Of a DNA stretch of 64,000 nucleotides, positions 46,987 to 56,222 are shown one piece after another. A model generated the notes under the pieces. The model searched no databases and was not told where the DNA came from. It saw nothing but the letters and a program-made list of their open reading frames with translations. Source of the DNA: Agrobacterium vaccinii (GTDB taxonomy: Bacteria; Pseudomonadota; Alphaproteobacteria; Rhizobiales; Rhizobiaceae); NCBI RefSeq assembly GCF_021310995.1, contig NZ_CP054150.1, forward strand, positions 2,356,001 through 2,420,000, given 5' to 3'. The translations under genes were made by a program, and so were the position numbers. Positions within the stretch are counted from its first letter, which is position 1. Each line of letters opens with the position of its first letter.

Positions 46987-47604
46987 TTACCGCGAAAGCT
47001 CCTTCAACCCTAGCCGGATCAGCTTGGCGCTATCGCCACCCTCTCCGCCGTTCTTCAGCGCCGCAGCAACCGCATTGGCGGCTTGGTCGCGGGAATAACC
47101 GAGATTGGTGAGTGCCGAGACGGCATCGGCCACCGGAACGGCGGCGACCCCTTCGCCGAGTTCCTGCTTGAGGCCGATGGAGGCGGATGCTTCGCCCGCA
47201 AAGGCTGGGGCCTTGTTGCGCAGTTCAGTGACAATGCGCACCGCCACCTTTGGACCAACGCCGGGGGCACGCGAAATGACCACCTTGTCCTGCAGCGCGA
47301 TGGCATTGGCAAGCTCGGAGGGAGACAGCGTCGAAAGCACCGCCAACGCCACCTTGGAACCCACGCCCTGCACGCTTTGCAACAGGTTGAACCATTCGCG
47401 TTCCAGTGCGCTCATGAAGCCGAACAGCTTTAGCTGGTCTTCCCGCACATAGGTTTCGATGAAGAGAACAATCGCCTCACCCGCCGATCCCAGCCGTGAC
47501 AGGGTGCGGGCCGAACAATGGGCCACGTAGCAGACGCCATGCACATCGACGAGAACGTAATCGTCGCCAATTTCATCAATGGTGCCTTTGAGTTTTCCGA
47601 TCAT
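46987..47604 (-). CDS. ruvA: Holliday junction protein RuvA
   Basis: The 205-residue protein binds four-way junctions as tetramers. The N-terminal OB fold begins [24 protein letters not shown]. Two helix-hairpin-helix motifs ([37 protein letters not shown]) and a C-terminal RuvB-contact domain ([16 protein letters not shown]) follow. It lies 27 bases downstream of ruvC. Confidence 0.97.
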   Translation of the reverse strand: MIGKLKGTIDEIGDDYVLVDVHGVCYVAHCSARTLSRLGSAGEAIVLFIETYVREDQLKLFGFMSALEREWFNLLQSVQGVGSKVALAVLSTLSPSELANAIALQDKVVISRAPGVGPKVAVRIVTELRNKAPAFAGEASASIGLKQELGEGVAAVPVADAVSALTNLGYSRDQAANAVAAALKNGGEGGDSAKLIRLGLKELSR

Positions 47605-47631
47605 GTCGATGCCCGTTCGGTGAGTAAAAGA

Positions 47632-48144
47632 TTAGCTGGCGGCCAGCACGCGCCGCATGCGCTCGCCCACGCGATTATGGGCATGGCAGATGGCGATGGC
47701 GAGAGCGTCCGCCGCATCATTGCCCTTGAATTCCGCCTTGGGCATCAGAATTTTCAACATCATATGGATTTGCTGCTTGTCGCCGTGGCCAACGCCTATG
47801 ACGGCTTTCTTAACAGCATTCGGTGCATATTCGGCCACCGGCAGACCTGCGCGTGCCGGAACCAGCATGGCGATGCCACGTGCCTGACCAAGCTTCAGCG
47901 TTGCCACCGCATCCTTGTTGACGAATGTCTGCTCCACCGCAGCCTCATGCGGCTGATGCGAATGGACGACGTCCGCCAGGCCATCATGCAACTGGCAAAG
48001 CCGTGAGGCCAGATCCATATCGCCGTCAGACGTCACCGTGCCGGAGGCCACGAAACGCAAGCTGTTGCCGAGTGTTTCGATGACACCCCAACCCATTCGC
48101 CGCAGCCCCGGATCTATCCCAATAATTCGAATCGCATTTTGCAT
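47632..48144 (-). CDS. ruvC: Crossover junction endonuclease RuvC
   Basis: The 170-residue resolvase has an RNase H fold. Catalytic acids are visible in [17 protein letters not shown] (first Asp), [11 protein letters not shown] (Glu) and [16 protein letters not shown] (last Asp and His). It is the first gene of ruvC-ruvA-(TA)-ruvB. The upstream 216 bases are shared with the divergent oxidoreductase gene. Confidence 0.96.
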   Translation of the reverse strand: MQNAIRIIGIDPGLRRMGWGVIETLGNSLRFVASGTVTSDGDMDLASRLCQLHDGLADVVHSHQPHEAAVEQTFVNKDAVATLKLGQARGIAMLVPARAGLPVAEYAPNAVKKAVIGVGHGDKQQIHMMLKILMPKAEFKGNDAADALAIAICHAHNRVGERMRRVLAAS

Positions 48145-48360
48145 ATGGCACCCTACCGTTCAGAGGTGAAACCTGCCAGCGATAAGTGAACAAAACGACA
48201 ACATCTGTGATGTGTGCACGGCTTCCGGACCCAGCACTCCAAAACGGCGCAACCTTGGACCAGTTTTTTTGATGCATAGATCAATTCGGCGCGACCGCTC
48301 TGGCAAATTCCGCACTGCAACTTACATCGGGTGCAAGCTGAAATTCCAAAGGAGCGTCCG

Positions 48361-49362
48361 ATGATCCCTTTTTCCATTCTCGATCTGTCGCCCATTGGTG
48401 AAGGTGAAAACGTGAGCAAGGCGCTTGAGAATTCGCGCCGCATGGCAATCAAAGCTGAAGAACATGGCTATGAGCGTATCTGGCTTGCCGAACATCACGG
48501 CATGCCGGGCATCGCCAGCGCTGCCACCGCACTCGTGATTGCCCATGTCGGGGCAGCGACCTCGCGTATTCGCGTCGGTTCCGGCGGCGTCATGCTGCCA
48601 AACCACTCGCCACTGGTCATTGCCGAACAGTTCGGCACGCTGGCCGCACTGTTGCCCGGACGTGTCGATCTCGGCCTTGGCCGCGCACCGGGAACAGATA
48701 TGCGCACCGCCCGCGCGCTGCGCCGGAACCTCGACGCGGGTGCGGAAAACTTCCCGCACGACATTATCGAGCTACAGCAATATCTCGGCGCACCGCAGCC
48801 GGACCAGTCGATTCTGTCAGTGCCAGGCATGAACACAAATGTGCCGATCTGGCTTTTGGGCTCCAGCACCTACAGCGCCCATCTCGCCGCGGCTCTCGGC
48901 CTGCCCTACTCCTTCGCGTCGCATTTTGCACCAGATATGCTGATGGACGCCATTGCAATCTACCGCGAACGCTTCCAGCCGTCCGCCACTTTGCAGAAAC
49001 CTTATGTCATGGTCGGCGTCATGGGCGTGGGTGCTGATACGGATGCAGAGGCGCAGCACCTCTTTACCTCCGCCCAGCAGCAATTCGTCAACCTGCGCAA
49101 AAACGTCCGTACCCAGTTCCCAACTCCGGTGGAGAACATGGACGATTACTGGAGTGACATGGAGCGCATCACCGTCGATCACACACTGCGCTACGCAGTC
49201 GTTGGTTCTCACGCGACGGTGGAGCGGAAACTGGCGGAATTCCTGTCTGAAACGGAAGCGGACGAACTGATCGTCTCGATGCCTGTGCACAGCATAGAAA
49301 AGCGTTTGCGCTCTGTTGAGGTCTTTGCAGAGGTGCGTAGCGGTCTGAGGCAGGCTGCTTAA
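48361..49362 (+). CDS. LLM-class flavin-dependent oxidoreductase
   Basis: The 333-residue TIM-barrel protein belongs to the bacterial luciferase-like group: [20 protein letters not shown] at the start, [17 protein letters not shown] (flavin-pocket H) and [16 protein letters not shown]. These enzymes use reduced FMN supplied by a reductase to oxidise small molecules; the substrate is unknown. ATG 48361 is favoured by AAGGAG 6 bases upstream. It is a single gene that converges with the adenylate kinase-like gene. Confidence 0.9.
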   Translation: MIPFSILDLSPIGEGENVSKALENSRRMAIKAEEHGYERIWLAEHHGMPGIASAATALVIAHVGAATSRIRVGSGGVMLPNHSPLVIAEQFGTLAALLPGRVDLGLGRAPGTDMRTARALRRNLDAGAENFPHDIIELQQYLGAPQPDQSILSVPGMNTNVPIWLLGSSTYSAHLAAALGLPYSFASHFAPDMLMDAIAIYRERFQPSATLQKPYVMVGVMGVGADTDAEAQHLFTSAQQQFVNLRKNVRTQFPTPVENMDDYWSDMERITVDHTLRYAVVGSHATVERKLAEFLSETEADELIVSMPVHSIEKRLRSVEVFAEVRSGLRQAA

Positions 49363-49390
49363 GACGCTTAAGTAGAACCAGCCACGTTGT

Positions 49391-49966
49391 TCACGGCGAG
49401 GCAGCAGCCAGTGCTGCCGCGATCTGTACACTTACCTGTGCCGCAGAAAGATCAGCGTCGATGCAACACGCTTTCCCAAGCGTGTTGTAAAAGCTGAAAA
49501 GTGGTGCTGTCGCAGACAAGAAATTATCGTAGTTGATCTTCAGCGTCGAAAGCCGCGATCCGATGTCGGATTGAATGTGGGTTGCGGCTACACTCAGGCG
49601 GCTGACCATCACGTCAAAGCTCATGTCGAAAAATATGGCTAAATCGAGCGGCCTCTCAATACGAGAAAACATATCATCCAAGGCCTGCGCCTGCGGAACG
49701 CTTCTGGGCAGACCGCTCAGAATATAGTCTCTGCCGATTGCCTCATTCGCAAGTTGTTGTTCGAGCAATCCGACAAGGACATGATCGGGAATAAGCCGTC
49801 CCGAGGAAATTGCTTCCTGCGCCTGCTGCGCGATCGCCGTATGAGAACACATGGCATCACAAACCAAGTTTCGATTACTGATAAAAGCAGCTCCGTTGCT
49901 TTGCGCCAAAATAGCGGCTTGCGCCGTCTTTCCTGCACCAGGTAAACCGATAAGTGTCACATTCAC
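49391..49966 (-). CDS. Degenerate adenylate kinase-like protein
   Basis: The 191-residue protein has the P-loop GLPGAGKT and the GLPRSVPQAQALD motif of adenylate kinases. Its C-terminal end, NYDNFLSATAPLFSFYNTLGK, follows the family pattern. The LID region is very short, with ATHIQSDIGSRL in place of the Arg-rich segment and its GR-x-DD pattern; several phosphate-gripping Arg are missing. The true Adk is normally encoded in the ribosomal protein region, so this is a paralogue, perhaps with another nucleotide substrate or a binding role. The start MNVTLIGLPGAGKT is certain in frame. Confidence 0.75.
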   Translation of the reverse strand: MNVTLIGLPGAGKTAQAAILAQSNGAAFISNRNLVCDAMCSHTAIAQQAQEAISSGRLIPDHVLVGLLEQQLANEAIGRDYILSGLPRSVPQAQALDDMFSRIERPLDLAIFFDMSFDVMVSRLSVAATHIQSDIGSRLSTLKINYDNFLSATAPLFSFYNTLGKACCIDADLSAAQVSVQIAAALAAASP

Positions 49967-50035
49967 GATCAGCGGTTCCTATGTCGCCATCAATCACGAC
50001 GGCCTGCTCGCCCTATACCTGTTTCCCAAAAGAAA

Positions 50036-50059
50036 ACCCTGGGCGGTGAGGCCCAGGGT
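50036..50059 (-). terminator. Terminator of yebC
   Basis: A 9-base-pair stem (ACCCTGGGC with GCCCAGGGT) with a 6-base loop is followed on the minus strand by TTTTC. It lies about 30 bases after the stop of the YebC gene. Confidence 0.8.
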
Positions 50060-50087
50060 CCATGATGACGACGAATAGTGGTGGTTA

Positions 50088-50834
50088 TCAAGCCGAAAGC
50101 TTGGCCATGATTTCTTCGGAGACTTCGAAGTTTGAGTAAACGCTCTGCACGTCGTCGTCGTCTTCGAGATTGTCGATGAGCTTCATCAATGACTGCGCTC
50201 TTTCTTCGTCGACCGGCACCGTGTTTTGCGGCTTCCAGATCGATTTTACGCTGTCGGCTTCGCCCAGTACGCCTTCCAGCGCCTTGGACACTTCGTTCAT
50301 CGCTTCGAAACCGCAGATGATGGTGTGGCCGTCTTCGCTGCTTTCAACATCGTCGGCACCGGCCTCGATGGCGGCTTCCATGACTTTGTCGGCATCGCCA
50401 ACGGCGGGTTTGTAGGTGATTTCGCCAACCCGGTCGAAGGAGAAGGAAACAGAACCCGTTTCGCCCAGCGCGCCGCCAGCCTTGGTGAAGATCGAGCGCA
50501 CGTTGGACGCCGTGCGGTTACGGTTGTCGGTCAGCGCCTCGACGATAACCGCCGTGCCGCCCGGACCGTAGCCCTCGTAACGCACATAATCGTAGTTTTC
50601 AGCATCGGCACCGGACGCCTTCTTGATGGCGCGGTCGATGTTGTCCTTCGGCATCGATTGCGCCTTGGCGTTTTGCACTGCCAGACGCAACGCCGCGTTC
50701 ATGCTTACATCCGGCAGACCGGATTTGGCCGCAACGGTGATTTCACGTGCGAGCTTGGAAAACATCTTCGAACGGATCGAATCCTGTTTTCCCTTGCGAT
50801 GCATGATGTTCTTGAACTGTGAATGGCCAGCCAT
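50088..50834 (-). CDS. yebC: YebC/PmpR-family regulatory protein
   Basis: The 248-residue protein begins [19 protein letters not shown], the family signature, and has the conserved acidic C-terminal domain. Members bind DNA or ribosomes and have been linked to translation of proline-rich stretches; the role here is inferred. ATG 50834 is chosen because homologues start at MAGHS; the extra leader to 50900 is not conserved. It is monocistronic. Confidence 0.93.
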   Translation of the reverse strand: MAGHSQFKNIMHRKGKQDSIRSKMFSKLAREITVAAKSGLPDVSMNAALRLAVQNAKAQSMPKDNIDRAIKKASGADAENYDYVRYEGYGPGGTAVIVEALTDNRNRTASNVRSIFTKAGGALGETGSVSFSFDRVGEITYKPAVGDADKVMEAAIEAGADDVESSEDGHTIICGFEAMNEVSKALEGVLGEADSVKSIWKPQNTVPVDEERAQSLMKLIDNLEDDDDVQSVYSNFEVSEEIMAKLSA

Positions 50835-50932
50835 GGCACCCCTGATCGGATCGTTTGTTTGGATTGGGGGCCTTATAAGTGCGTTAGCCCTGCGGTTCAA
50901 GCCCGTAAGCCACTCTTCTCGCGATACATGAA

Positions 50933-50957
50933 GGAACTGAAATCTATGCTCTTCGTT
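50933..50957 (+). promoter_or_regulatory. EcfG-type general-stress promoter for the FMN-binding protein
   Basis: GGAAC, 16 bases, CGTT, about 75 bases upstream of the start of the general-stress protein gene at 51033. It is an exact consensus match in an appropriate position. Confidence 0.7.
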
Positions 50958-51032
50958 GTGGATAGGAGAGCGTCGGCGGGCGGTTGCCCGGTTGTCGTAC
51001 TGTCAAAAGAAAAAACGTTAGGAGACTATTTC

Positions 51033-51536
51033 ATGGTCAGTCTGAGTGAAGCACGCGAAGCCCCCGCCCGCCAGCTTTGGGATGAGATCAATTCCGTTCA
51101 CGCCGGAATGCTGGGTCTCGAAGGACTGCACAACCACATGCAGCCGATGGCTCCACACGCCGACCCCAAGACCAACACCATCTGGTTCTTCACCAAGAAA
51201 GACGCAGAGTTGGTGCAATCGCTGAAATCGGGCGCAAGGGCGCATTTCTGCGTCATCGGCAAGGACCATGATTACCATGCCTGCCTTTCGGGCAAGCTGG
51301 AAGTGCGCGAAGACCGCGCCAAGCTGGACGAATACTGGAACTCGGTCACGGCGGCTTGGTATGAGCACGGCAAGAGCGACCCGCAGCTGACGATGCTTGC
51401 GCTTCATGTCGATGACGCGGATATCTGGGCCTCCACCGACAGCACGCTGAAATTCGGCTGGGAAATCGCCAAGGCAAATCTGTCTGACGATAAAACCCCT
51501 GACGTCGGCGTTCGCCAGCACCTGACGTTCGCCTGA
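51033..51536 (+). CDS. General-stress FMN-binding protein (pyridoxamine oxidase-like fold)
   Basis: The 167-residue protein belongs to the group of bacterial general stress proteins of the split-barrel, pyridoxamine 5'-phosphate oxidase-like fold. Features are MLGLEGLHNHMQPMAPHADP, TIWFFTKKDAELVQSL and a central AHFCVIGKDHDYHACLSGKL. It probably binds FMN or FAD. ATG 51033 has AGGAG about 8 bases upstream; the open frame above it belongs to the leader. The promoter upstream places it in the general-stress regulon. It is convergent with the MBL gene. Confidence 0.88.
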   Translation: MVSLSEAREAPARQLWDEINSVHAGMLGLEGLHNHMQPMAPHADPKTNTIWFFTKKDAELVQSLKSGARAHFCVIGKDHDYHACLSGKLEVREDRAKLDEYWNSVTAAWYEHGKSDPQLTMLALHVDDADIWASTDSTLKFGWEIAKANLSDDKTPDVGVRQHLTFA

Positions 51537-51559
51537 ACAACCTCCCCGTCATCCGTTTC

Positions 51560-52411
51560 TTACATGCCTTGCGGCACGAGAATTTGCGGCTGGCGGGGAA
51601 GGCTTCTCATCGAGACCCGGATCACCGGGTCGGAGGCATAGGCGATCGTAAACTGCTTGCCGAATGTCACCAGAAACTGCTCCAGCGCATTGGGTTGATG
51701 CATGGGCAGGATAAGCGCCGAGCGAAGGCGTTTGACGATCCGGCTCATACTGTCGGAGCCCATGGTCAGCCCTCCATCCACTGGCACCATCAGCACATCC
51801 AGACGCCCGATTTCGGCATATTGCGTTTCCGTCAGCTCATAATGCAGATGGCCGAGATGACCGATGCACAGACCTGCGACCTCGAAAATGAAGATTGAGT
51901 TTCCATCCTTCTGCAACAGCCCACCGCCGCCCCAGCGGTTGCGAATGTCTGAGGTCACATTGCGGATATAGACATCTCTCACCTGCAATTTATGCACCGC
52001 CTTCTCGCCCGGAACATCGCTCCAACCATGCAGAACGTGTTTGATACCGGGGTCCGGGTGCATCGTGTAATGCGTCGAATGCGCATTGTTCATCGTCACC
52101 ACAATTGGTGTGACGGGCGGGCGGTAGACGCCGTTATAATCAGTGGCAATTGTCACGCCTTCCGGCGAGGTAATCAGAAATGTCGAGTGGCCGATATATT
52201 GTATCGCCACCTCTTCCTTCGCCGTGGCTTGAGCCAGCCGGACATCCGCAGACTTGACGCTTGCAAAGGTAACGTCCGGCAGACTTTGAGCAATCGCCTG
52301 GCACTGGCTGATCGGAGGGCGGCTCACGGAGGGACGGCTCGGCTGCTGCTGAGCCGATGCGGCGCCAGCAATCAAAAGCCCTGACACTGCAAGAATGAGC
52401 ATGCGAAGCAT
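51560..52411 (-). CDS. Exported MBL-fold metallohydrolase
   Basis: The 283-residue protein has a signal peptide (LILAVSGLLIAGAASAQQ). The UlaG-like metallo-beta-lactamase fold shows YIGHSTFLITSPEGVTIATDYNG, GLCIGHLGHLHYEL and LMVPVDGGLTMG. The first metal motif reads NNAHSTHYTMHPD rather than HxHxDH, so metal binding may be unusual. ATG 52411 is supported by GGGAG 8 bases upstream. Its substrate is unknown. The 158 bases before the upstream gene hold no clear feature. Confidence 0.82.
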   Translation of the reverse strand: MLRMLILAVSGLLIAGAASAQQQPSRPSVSRPPISQCQAIAQSLPDVTFASVKSADVRLAQATAKEEVAIQYIGHSTFLITSPEGVTIATDYNGVYRPPVTPIVVTMNNAHSTHYTMHPDPGIKHVLHGWSDVPGEKAVHKLQVRDVYIRNVTSDIRNRWGGGGLLQKDGNSIFIFEVAGLCIGHLGHLHYELTETQYAEIGRLDVLMVPVDGGLTMGSDSMSRIVKRLRSALILPMHQPNALEQFLVTFGKQFTIAYASDPVIRVSMRSLPRQPQILVPQGM

Positions 52412-52578
52412 CAACACCACTCCCGGAAACGAGATGAGTGAGGAAAGGATGCGGCAAGGTTGGAAGATCGTCCAGAAGCAAGAGCGGGATGCCGCTCACA
52501 ATGTCGTCATTGGAGGTGGGGGATAGGTGAGGTTAGCCTGTGGCGTTTACACCCCTCACCGTCATATAATACCAAGCA

Positions 52579-53403
52579 TCAAGCCCAAAAAGCCGGAACC
52601 GTCTCCGACAAACGCGGCCCCATCCGCAGCGGCGCGATCTTCTCCGCCAGCCCCGTGCGGTCGGAAATCTCCACACCAACGCCACAGATGGTCGCGGGAC
52701 CGCTGGCCGCTTCGAAACGGCCCTTCGGCATTTTGGAAATGAACCGGTTGATCGGCTCTTCCTTTTCCATGCCGAGCGAAGAGTCATAATCGCCGCACAT
52801 GCCTGCATCCGACATGTAGGCCGTGCCGCCGTTCAGGATTTGAGCGTCTGCCGTCGGCACATGCGTGTGGGTGCCGACGACGAAGCTTGCGCGACCATCC
52901 ACGAAATGGCCGAAGCACTGCTTTTCGCTGGTCGCCTCGGCGTGGAAATCGAACACGATGGCATCCGCCTGTTCACCCAGCGGGCAGGCACCCAGAATGC
53001 TTTCCGCGGAGCTGAAGGGATCATCTAGCTCTGGATGCATGAAGACACGCCCCATGATGTTGGCGACAAGAATACGCGCGCCGTTGCGGCCATAAAACAG
53101 ACCGGAGCCCTTACCTGGCGTGCCCTTGGGGTAATTGGCAGGCCGCAGAAACTGGTCGTGCCGTTCGCAAAAGGACACCGCCTCTTTCTGGTCCCAGACG
53201 TGATTGCCGGTCGTCACGACGTCGGCACCGGCGTTGATCGTCTCGAGATAAATTTCCTCGGTGATGCCGAAACCGCCAGCGGCGTTCTCGCCGTTGACGA
53301 TGACGAAATCCAGCTTGAGATCGGAGATCAGCCCCGGAAGACGCTCCCACACCGCCGTGCGGCCCGACTTGCCAACCATGTCTCCGAGAAAAAGAAGTCT
53401 CAT
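52579..53403 (-). CDS. YmdB-like metallophosphoesterase (TIGR00282 type)
   Basis: The 274-residue protein begins MRLLFLGDMVGKSGRTAVWE, with NGENAAGGFG, TTGNHVWDQ and GTHTHVPTADAQIL, the pattern of the YmdB family. In Bacillus these enzymes cleave cyclic nucleotides or affect RNA decay; the alphaproteobacterial function is unknown. It overlaps the ygfA stop by ATGA, so it forms an operon with ygfA and the CNNM gene. Confidence 0.9.
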   Translation of the reverse strand: MRLLFLGDMVGKSGRTAVWERLPGLISDLKLDFVIVNGENAAGGFGITEEIYLETINAGADVVTTGNHVWDQKEAVSFCERHDQFLRPANYPKGTPGKGSGLFYGRNGARILVANIMGRVFMHPELDDPFSSAESILGACPLGEQADAIVFDFHAEATSEKQCFGHFVDGRASFVVGTHTHVPTADAQILNGGTAYMSDAGMCGDYDSSLGMEKEEPINRFISKMPKGRFEAASGPATICGVGVEISDRTGLAEKIAPLRMGPRLSETVPAFWA

Positions 53404-53993
53404 CCAGCCGTCCTGCCCTTGAAGTAACGCATGCCGCTCTCGGTCAGAACGGCATCCAGCGCCACATCGTGCGGCTGCGCGGGCACTGATGGCACTTCCT
53501 GGCAGTCGAATGCAATGCCGATAAGGGTTGTATCAAGTCCTTTTGCGTGAAGTTTGGCAATTGCCCGGTCGTAATGCCCGGCTCCATAGCCAATCCTGTG
53601 GCCTGCCGCGTCGAAAGCCGATAGCGGCACCAGCAAAATCTCCGGGTCCAGCACCACCGCATTTCCATCCGGGCCTGTGGTGCCGAAGCCAGTTTTGACC
53701 AGTTCGCCTTCCTCGGCAAATTCCCGGAAGACAATCGTCTCCGGTCCAAGAACCACGGGCAGGCAAATCCTGGCACCCTTCCAGCGCAACGTCTCCATCA
53801 GGAGGCGCAGGTCCGGCTCGGAGCGGATGGGCATAAAACCAGAGATAATCGGACCATCCGTCACATCCAGCGCCATCGCACCATGTGCGGCGATAACGAG
53901 ACTTTTTGCACGGCGCTCTTCAACGGAAAAAGCGTCCCGCAAGGCGAGACGCTCCATTCTGATCCGTGCTTTGTCAGGCAGACCCGCCGTCAT
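53400..53993 (-). CDS. ygfA: 5-formyltetrahydrofolate cyclo-ligase
   Basis: The 197-residue enzyme converts 5-formyl-THF to 5,10-methenyl-THF with ATP. It has the signature RIGYGAGHYDR (usually GYGGGYYDR), LLVPLSAFDAAGHR and an N-terminal Arg-rich helix (ALRDAFSVEERRAKS). In many proteobacteria ygfA lies next to the 6S RNA gene; here the two are separated by the CNNM gene. The start shares a base with the CNNM stop (TAATG). Confidence 0.93.
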   Translation of the reverse strand: MTAGLPDKARIRMERLALRDAFSVEERRAKSLVIAAHGAMALDVTDGPIISGFMPIRSEPDLRLLMETLRWKGARICLPVVLGPETIVFREFAEEGELVKTGFGTTGPDGNAVVLDPEILLVPLSAFDAAGHRIGYGAGHYDRAIAKLHAKGLDTTLIGIAFDCQEVPSVPAQPHDVALDAVLTESGMRYFKGRTAG

Positions 53994-55270
53994 TATGCAG
54001 CCCGGCTGACCAGCACCTTGTCGATGCGGTGACCATCGAGATCGATGACTTCGAAGCGCCAGCCGTTGCGCGTGATGTGCTCACCCAGTTCCGGCAAGCG
54101 GCGAAACTCGTCCAGCACCAGACCGGCCACGGTTTCGAATTCGGCATCGTCGGAAATCTGGAAACCCATGCGGTCGGCAAATTCGTCGGCTGGCATCCAT
54201 CCGGCCACGAGGAAGCTGCCGTCTTCGCGCTCCACCATGGCGGGCTCTTCGCCATCGTCTTCCTGAAACGCGCCGGTAATGGCCTCAAGCACGTCGCCGG
54301 AGCTGATGATGCCCTCGAAGTGGCCGTATTCGTCATAAACCAGAACCATGTGCACCGTGGAGCGGCGCAGGGACTGAATGACATCGACGGCACTCGTCAG
54401 GTCGGAGACAACTGGAACTTCACGCAGCAATTCGCGAATATTCAGCTCGCGGCCGGAGGCCAGCGCATCGAACGCATCCTTTGCAAAGAGAACACCGAGA
54501 ATCTCATCGGAAGCACCATTACGAACCGGCAGGCGCGAGCGCTGCGTTGCGCGCAACTGCTCACGAATTTCTTCTGCCGTGTCCTCGATATCCACCACTT
54601 CCACGTCGCGGCGTGGCGTCATCAGGCCGCGCGCATTGCGGTCGGCAAGGCGCATGACGCTGGTGATCATGGCGGATTCTTCGGTTTCGATAACACCGGC
54701 GCTATGCGCTTCGGCCAGAACCGTGCGAATTTCATCGTCGGTCACGGACGCATTGGACTCACCGCTGTGGCCCAGCAGCGCCAGGACCAGCTTGCCGGAA
54801 CGATCCAGCAGCCAGACGACGGGCGCACCGATCTTGGACAGCATCACCATGGCAGGAGATACCCGCACGGCCACCTTTTCAGGGTCGCGCAGAGCAATCT
54901 GCTTGGGCACAAGTTCGCCAACGATCAGCGAAAGATAGGTAATGGCGACAACCACGACACCGACGCCGATGGCGTCAGCTGCGCGGTCCGGCACGCCCTG
55001 TTCAAGAAGCCATCCGGTAAAACGGGCACCAAGCGTGGCGCCGGAGAAAGCACCAGAGAGAACACCGACCAGCGTAATGCCGATCTGCACGGTGGAAAGA
55101 AAGCGTCCGGGGTTTTCTCCAAGGGTGAGCGCCATGCCGGCGCCTCTGCTGCCTTGCGCGGCAAGCACTTTTAGCCTCGCCGGTCTGGAGGAGACAACGG
55201 CAAGTTCGGACATGGCAAGCACACCGTTGAGTACGGTGAGCAGAACCACGATCATAATTTCAGTAAACAA
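53993..55270 (-). CDS. CNNM/HlyC-CorC family membrane transporter
   Basis: The 425-residue protein has a DUF21 membrane domain with about four segments (IMIVVLLTVLNGVLAMSELAVVS, TVQIGITLVGVLSGAFSGATLG, VVVVAITYLSLIVGELVPKQIAL). A CBS-domain pair (MTPRRDVEVVDIEDTAEEI, EYGHFEGIISSGDVLEAITG) and a C-terminal CorC/HlyC domain follow. Members are linked to magnesium or cobalt export. A TTG start at 55270 with AAAGAG upstream is most likely; an ATG at 55255 is possible. The longer frame to 55504 lacks homology and runs to the 6S RNA gene. It begins the CNNM-ygfA-ymdB operon. Confidence 0.85.
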   Translation of the reverse strand: MFTEIMIVVLLTVLNGVLAMSELAVVSSRPARLKVLAAQGSRGAGMALTLGENPGRFLSTVQIGITLVGVLSGAFSGATLGARFTGWLLEQGVPDRAADAIGVGVVVVAITYLSLIVGELVPKQIALRDPEKVAVRVSPAMVMLSKIGAPVVWLLDRSGKLVLALLGHSGESNASVTDDEIRTVLAEAHSAGVIETEESAMITSVMRLADRNARGLMTPRRDVEVVDIEDTAEEIREQLRATQRSRLPVRNGASDEILGVLFAKDAFDALASGRELNIRELLREVPVVSDLTSAVDVIQSLRRSTVHMVLVYDEYGHFEGIISSGDVLEAITGAFQEDDGEEPAMVEREDGSFLVAGWMPADEFADRMGFQISDDAEFETVAGLVLDEFRRLPELGEHITRNGWRFEVIDLDGHRIDKVLVSRAA

Positions 55271-55512
55271 GTTTAGCTCTTTTTGGGCTGTTGAACGGCA
55301 TGTCGCGGCTGCAACCACAATCGCTAAAGTTGAGAGCGGGAGCGCACATACCAACACGGATAATAGGGAATTGTTCCACCAATGCAATGACCAGCGGATT
55401 AAAAAACAAGCGGCACAGCCAGTTGGCCATGCAAAAAAGCGCTGCCGGAGCGCGTGGCGGCGGCCTTGGTCCGTGGAGAACAACTGACAACCGCGTCGAG
55501 GCAAAAGTGAAA
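55271..55512 (-). other. Region between 6S RNA and the CNNM gene
   Basis: Apart from a weak GGAAC-N17-GTT element on the minus strand (55358-55334) I see nothing in these 242 bases. The CNNM promoter is probably here. Confidence 0.35.
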
Positions 55513-55672
55513 GGTGCGATCCGCGGCGACCGATGGAGGTTTACGATCCTGGGTGCCTACAAACGTAGGTGGGCGCCATATGTCCAAGCCCACGGGCCTG
55601 GCCAGGGACAGCTCCCTTTGGATCGAGTATGGCCCCAGGGATTGAGTTTCCTGTCGAGAAGCGCAGAACGCA
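55513..55672 (-). ncRNA. ssrS: 6S RNA (SsrS)
   Basis: The minus-strand RNA of about 160 bases lies between zapA and the CNNM-ygfA operon, the usual 6S locus in alphaproteobacteria. A long closing stem pairs the 5' end (starting GGTGCG at 55674) with the 3' end (ending CGCACC at 55513): 12 of 13 positions pair. Inside are the typical segments CAGGAAACTCAATCCCTGGG, CAAAGGGAGCTGTCCCTGG and GGCCCGTGGGCTTGGAC that form the central bubble. A -10-like TATATA lies just upstream (55683-55678). It should bind RNA polymerase with the housekeeping sigma factor. Confidence 0.88.
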
Positions 55673-55677
55673 CCTTC

Positions 55678-55706
55678 TATATAGGACGGTTCTGGGAGCA
55701 GCGGAA
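55678..55706 (-). promoter_or_regulatory. Promoter of 6S RNA
   Basis: TATATA (55683-55678) lies about 6 bases before the predicted 5' end. A CTTCCG-like -35 lies about 18 bases further up, a form common in rhizobia. Confidence 0.5.
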
Positions 55707-55832
55707 GGGGGTTAACGGCGAGAATGTTGCGGTGGAGCGTGTGGGACAAACAATCCGTGCAGTTTGGGTGTGATTGCCCAATCGAAACAAACCCGAACCC
55801 TGTGCCAGAACGTCAAAAAAACTAAAGACGTA

Positions 55833-56210
55833 TCAATTCACGACTGGCTTCGGTCGTGCCACCAGTTTCTCCGTGATCCCGTTAAGACGCGAGGAAAGAT
55901 CGGAGATGGCGTTCACCACCAGCTCATCATTCTTCGCCTTGCTCTGGGCCATGCCGTCATGATTTTTCTGCAAGGATGCGAGCTGGCTTTCCAGCGCTTC
56001 GATCTTGCGCGATAGCTCCGACATTTCATCCGTGATCATGATGCCCGCCATGACGGTCAGCCGGAGATCGCCAATTTCACCGAACTGGCTTTTGAGATGA
56101 CCGACATACTGGTCGAACTGGCTGGCCAGATCGGTCAGATGGGCCTCCTGCCCTGCCTCGCAGGCCATGCGATAGGCCTTGCCGTCGATCATCACGGTGA
56201 CTTGAGCCAT
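55833..56210 (-). CDS. zapA: Cell division protein ZapA
   Basis: The 125-residue protein has the ZapA start MAQVTVMIDGKAYRMACEAGQ and a dimerising coiled coil (MSELSRKIEALESQLASLQK). It bundles FtsZ filaments at midcell. It lies 12 bases after the coiled-coil gene at 56223 and upstream of the 6S RNA, the usual Rhizobiales arrangement. Confidence 0.92.
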   Translation of the reverse strand: MAQVTVMIDGKAYRMACEAGQEAHLTDLASQFDQYVGHLKSQFGEIGDLRLTVMAGIMITDEMSELSRKIEALESQLASLQKNHDGMAQSKAKNDELVVNAISDLSSRLNGITEKLVARPKPVVN

Positions 56211-56222
56211 GGATAAAACTCC

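Noticed and set aside
55334..55358. GGAAC-N17-GTT element upstream of the CNNM gene
   Set aside because: It lacks the C before GTT and lies near no known stress gene; compatible with chance.
55291..55773. Open frame across the 6S RNA region, plus strand
   Set aside because: The RNA closing stem explains the sequence; the frame has no ribosome site.
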